Origin: Pseudocitrobacter sp913778145
Lineage (GTDB): Bacteria > Pseudomonadota > Gammaproteobacteria > Enterobacterales > Enterobacteriaceae
Direction of reading: 5' to 3'
NCBI GenBank assembly: GCA_035726825.1
Contig: JALNTX010000007.1
Span: forward strand, 282,860 to 346,859
Length of the DNA stretch: 64,000 nucleotides
Shown: in pieces, positions 62,424 to 64,000 of the stretch
Layout: every line of letters begins with the position of its first letter
How positions within the stretch are numbered: position 1 is the first letter of the stretch
Notes under the pieces: generated by a model
What the model saw: the letters and a program-made list of their open reading frames with translations, nothing else
What the model was told of the DNA's origin: nothing
Database searches by the model: none
Program-made: the position numbers and the translations under genes

Positions 62424-63932
62424 ATGACTGACAAAAAATATATCGTTGCGCTCGACCAGGGCACCACCAGTTCCCGCGCCGTGGTGATGGATCACGACGC
62501 CAATATCATCAGTGTTTCACAGCGCGAGTTTGAACAAATTTATCCTAAGCCCGGCTGGGTTGAACACGACCCGATGGAAATCTGGGCGACACAAAGCTCC
62601 ACCCTGGTTGAAGTGCTGGCAAAAGCCGATATTAATTCCGATCAGATTGCCGCGATTGGTATCACCAACCAGCGTGAAACTACCGTGGTGTGGGAACGCG
62701 AAACCGGGAAACCGATTTATAACGCGATTGTCTGGCAGTGCCGCCGCACCGCCGACATCTGCGAACAGTTGAAACGCGACGGCATGGAAGAGTATGTGCG
62801 CAAAGCCACCGGCCTGGTGGTTGACCCATACTTCTCCGGCACCAAAGTGAAATGGATCCTCGACCACGTTGAAGGCTCCCGCGAACGCGCGAAGCGCGGC
62901 GAACTGCTGTTTGGTACGGTTGACACCTGGCTTATCTGGAAGATGACCCAGGGGCGCGTGCACGTCACCGACTACACCAACGCCTCACGTACCATGCTGT
63001 TCAACATCAACGAGCTGGACTGGGATGACAAAATGCTCGAGGCGCTCGACATCCCGCGCGCCATGCTGCCAGAAGTGCGCAAATCCTCTGAGGTGTATGG
63101 TCAGACCAACATCGGCGGGAAAGGCGGCACGCGTATTCCGATCGCCGGGATCGCCGGCGATCAGCAGGCGGCGCTGTTCGGCCAGCTATGCGTGAAGGAA
63201 GGGATGGCGAAAAATACCTATGGTACCGGCTGCTTTATGCTGATGAACACCGGCGAAAAAGCGGTGAAATCTGAGCATGGACTGCTGACCACCATCGCCT
63301 GCGGTCCGCGCGGCGAAGTGAACTATGCACTGGAAGGCGCGGTGTTTATGGCTGGCGCGTCTATTCAGTGGCTGCGCGATGAAATGAAGCTGATTAGCGA
63401 TGCATTCGACTCCGAATATTTCGCCACCAAAGTGAAAGATACCAACGGTGTGTATGTGGTTCCAGCGTTTACCGGCCTCGGCGCACCGTACTGGGATCCG
63501 TATGCGCGCGGCGCGATTTTCGGCCTGACGCGCGGCGTCAACTCGAACCACATCATCCGCGCCACGCTGGAATCCATCGCCTATCAAACGCGCGACGTGC
63601 TGGAAGCGATGCAGGCTGACTCCGGTATTCGTCTGCACGCCCTGCGCGTCGATGGCGGCGCGGTTGCCAATAATTTCCTGATGCAGTTCCAGTCGGACAT
63701 TCTGGGTACCCGCGTAGAGCGCCCGGAAGTGCGTGAAGTCACCGCGTTAGGCGCCGCGTATCTCGCGGGCCTGGCGGTAGGCTTCTGGCAGAACCTGGAC
63801 GAGTTGCAGGAGAAAGCGGTGATTGAGCGTGAATTCCGCCCAGGTATCGAAACCACCGAACGTAATTATCGTTACAGCGGCTGGAAAAAAGCGGTGAAAC
63901 GCGCGCTGGCGTGGGAAGATCACGACGAGTAA
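62424..63932 (+). CDS. glpK: Glycerol kinase
   Basis: Phosphorylates glycerol to sn-glycerol-3-phosphate and so traps it; allosterically inhibited by enzyme IIA-Glc and fructose bisphosphate. The 502-residue FGGY-family kinase has the phosphate loop ALDQGTTSSRAVVMDHDAN, GTVDTWLIWKMT and the C-terminal signature LRVDGGAVANNFLMQFQSDI. Same length as in K-12. glpX, which normally follows, is at 53542; the 68 bases left in the window after glpK are REP-like. Confidence 0.97.
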   Translation: MTDKKYIVALDQGTTSSRAVVMDHDANIISVSQREFEQIYPKPGWVEHDPMEIWATQSSTLVEVLAKADINSDQIAAIGITNQRETTVVWERETGKPIYNAIVWQCRRTADICEQLKRDGMEEYVRKATGLVVDPYFSGTKVKWILDHVEGSRERAKRGELLFGTVDTWLIWKMTQGRVHVTDYTNASRTMLFNINELDWDDKMLEALDIPRAMLPEVRKSSEVYGQTNIGGKGGTRIPIAGIAGDQQAALFGQLCVKEGMAKNTYGTGCFMLMNTGEKAVKSEHGLLTTIACGPRGEVNYALEGAVFMAGASIQWLRDEMKLISDAFDSEYFATKVKDTNGVYVVPAFTGLGAPYWDPYARGAIFGLTRGVNSNHIIRATLESIAYQTRDVLEAMQADSGIRLHALRVDGGAVANNFLMQFQSDILGTRVERPEVREVTALGAAYLAGLAVGFWQNLDELQEKAVIEREFRPGIETTERNYRYSGWKKAVKRALAWEDHDE

Positions 63933-63936
63933 AAAC

Positions 63937-64000
63937 GATGGCGGGGGCGCTTCGCTTGCCCGCCCTACATTAGATCGCAATTCTTTGTAGGGCGGGCAAG
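63937..64000. repeat. REP-like inverted repeat after glpK
   Basis: GGCGGGGGCGCTTCGCTTGC-CCGCCCTACA is followed by its inverted partner TGTAGGGCGGGCAAG, which continues past the window edge. A BIME-like pair at the right-hand synteny junction of the glp block. Confidence 0.75.

Overview
The window is a piece of an Enterobacteriaceae chromosome. Almost every protein aligns end to end, from memory, with an Escherichia coli K-12 protein, and gene order follows the K-12 mtl - lld - cysE - gpmI - tdh/kbl - waa - coaD - mutM - dut - pyrE - spoT - recG segment. An SLC13 transporter absent from K-12 and the particular LPS-core gene set point to a relative such as the Citrobacter/Enterobacter/Leclercia group; the genus cannot be fixed from the sequence alone. 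No rRNA, tRNA, CRISPR array, insertion sequence or prophage was seen.

Layout. 1-4.8 kb: end of yibI, a CRP-rich control region, and the mannitol operon mtlADR, then yibT. 5-9.4 kb: yibL and the L-lactate operon lldPRD with a clear LldR operator. 9.4-13.1 kb: trmL, then the leftward cysE-gpsA-secB-grxC-yibN group. 13.3-18.2 kb: gpmI-envC-yibQ and the LPS glucuronosyltransferase gene waaH. 18.5-20.7 kb: tdh-kbl threonine catabolism. 20.9-34.9 kb: LPS core locus, with hldD-waaF-waaC-waaL rightward, a leftward core operon waaQ-G-P-I/O-J-Y-Z-U behind an ops/JUMPstart element (RfaH control), and rightward waaA-coaD. 35.4-40.2 kb: mutM, rpmG, rpmB, radC, coaBC, dut, slmA. 40.2-41.4 kb: a complete Ec107-type retron (reverse transcriptase plus msr-msd) between slmA and pyrE. 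41.5-53.5 kb: pyrE-rph, yicC, dinD, yicG, ligB, and the gmk-rpoZ-spoT-trmH-recG operon.

From 53.5 kb to the end, recG is followed by genes that in K-12 lie on the other side of oriC, in permuted order: glpX-fpr-yiiR-yiiQ-tpiA-(SLC13 permease)-cdh-sbp, then zapB-glpF-glpK. The glpFKX operon is therefore split, with its last gene about 7 kb ahead of its first. Two nested origin-spanning inversions, or excision and reinsertion of a circle, would give exactly this order.

The most noteworthy items are the retron (all RT hallmarks, a1/a2 repeats, candidate branching G and promoter, but no neighbouring effector gene), the split and relocated glp block, a YibN rhodanese with no cysteine at all, a dinD without a visible LexA box and with a divergent N-terminus, and an LPS core operon lacking waaB and waaS.
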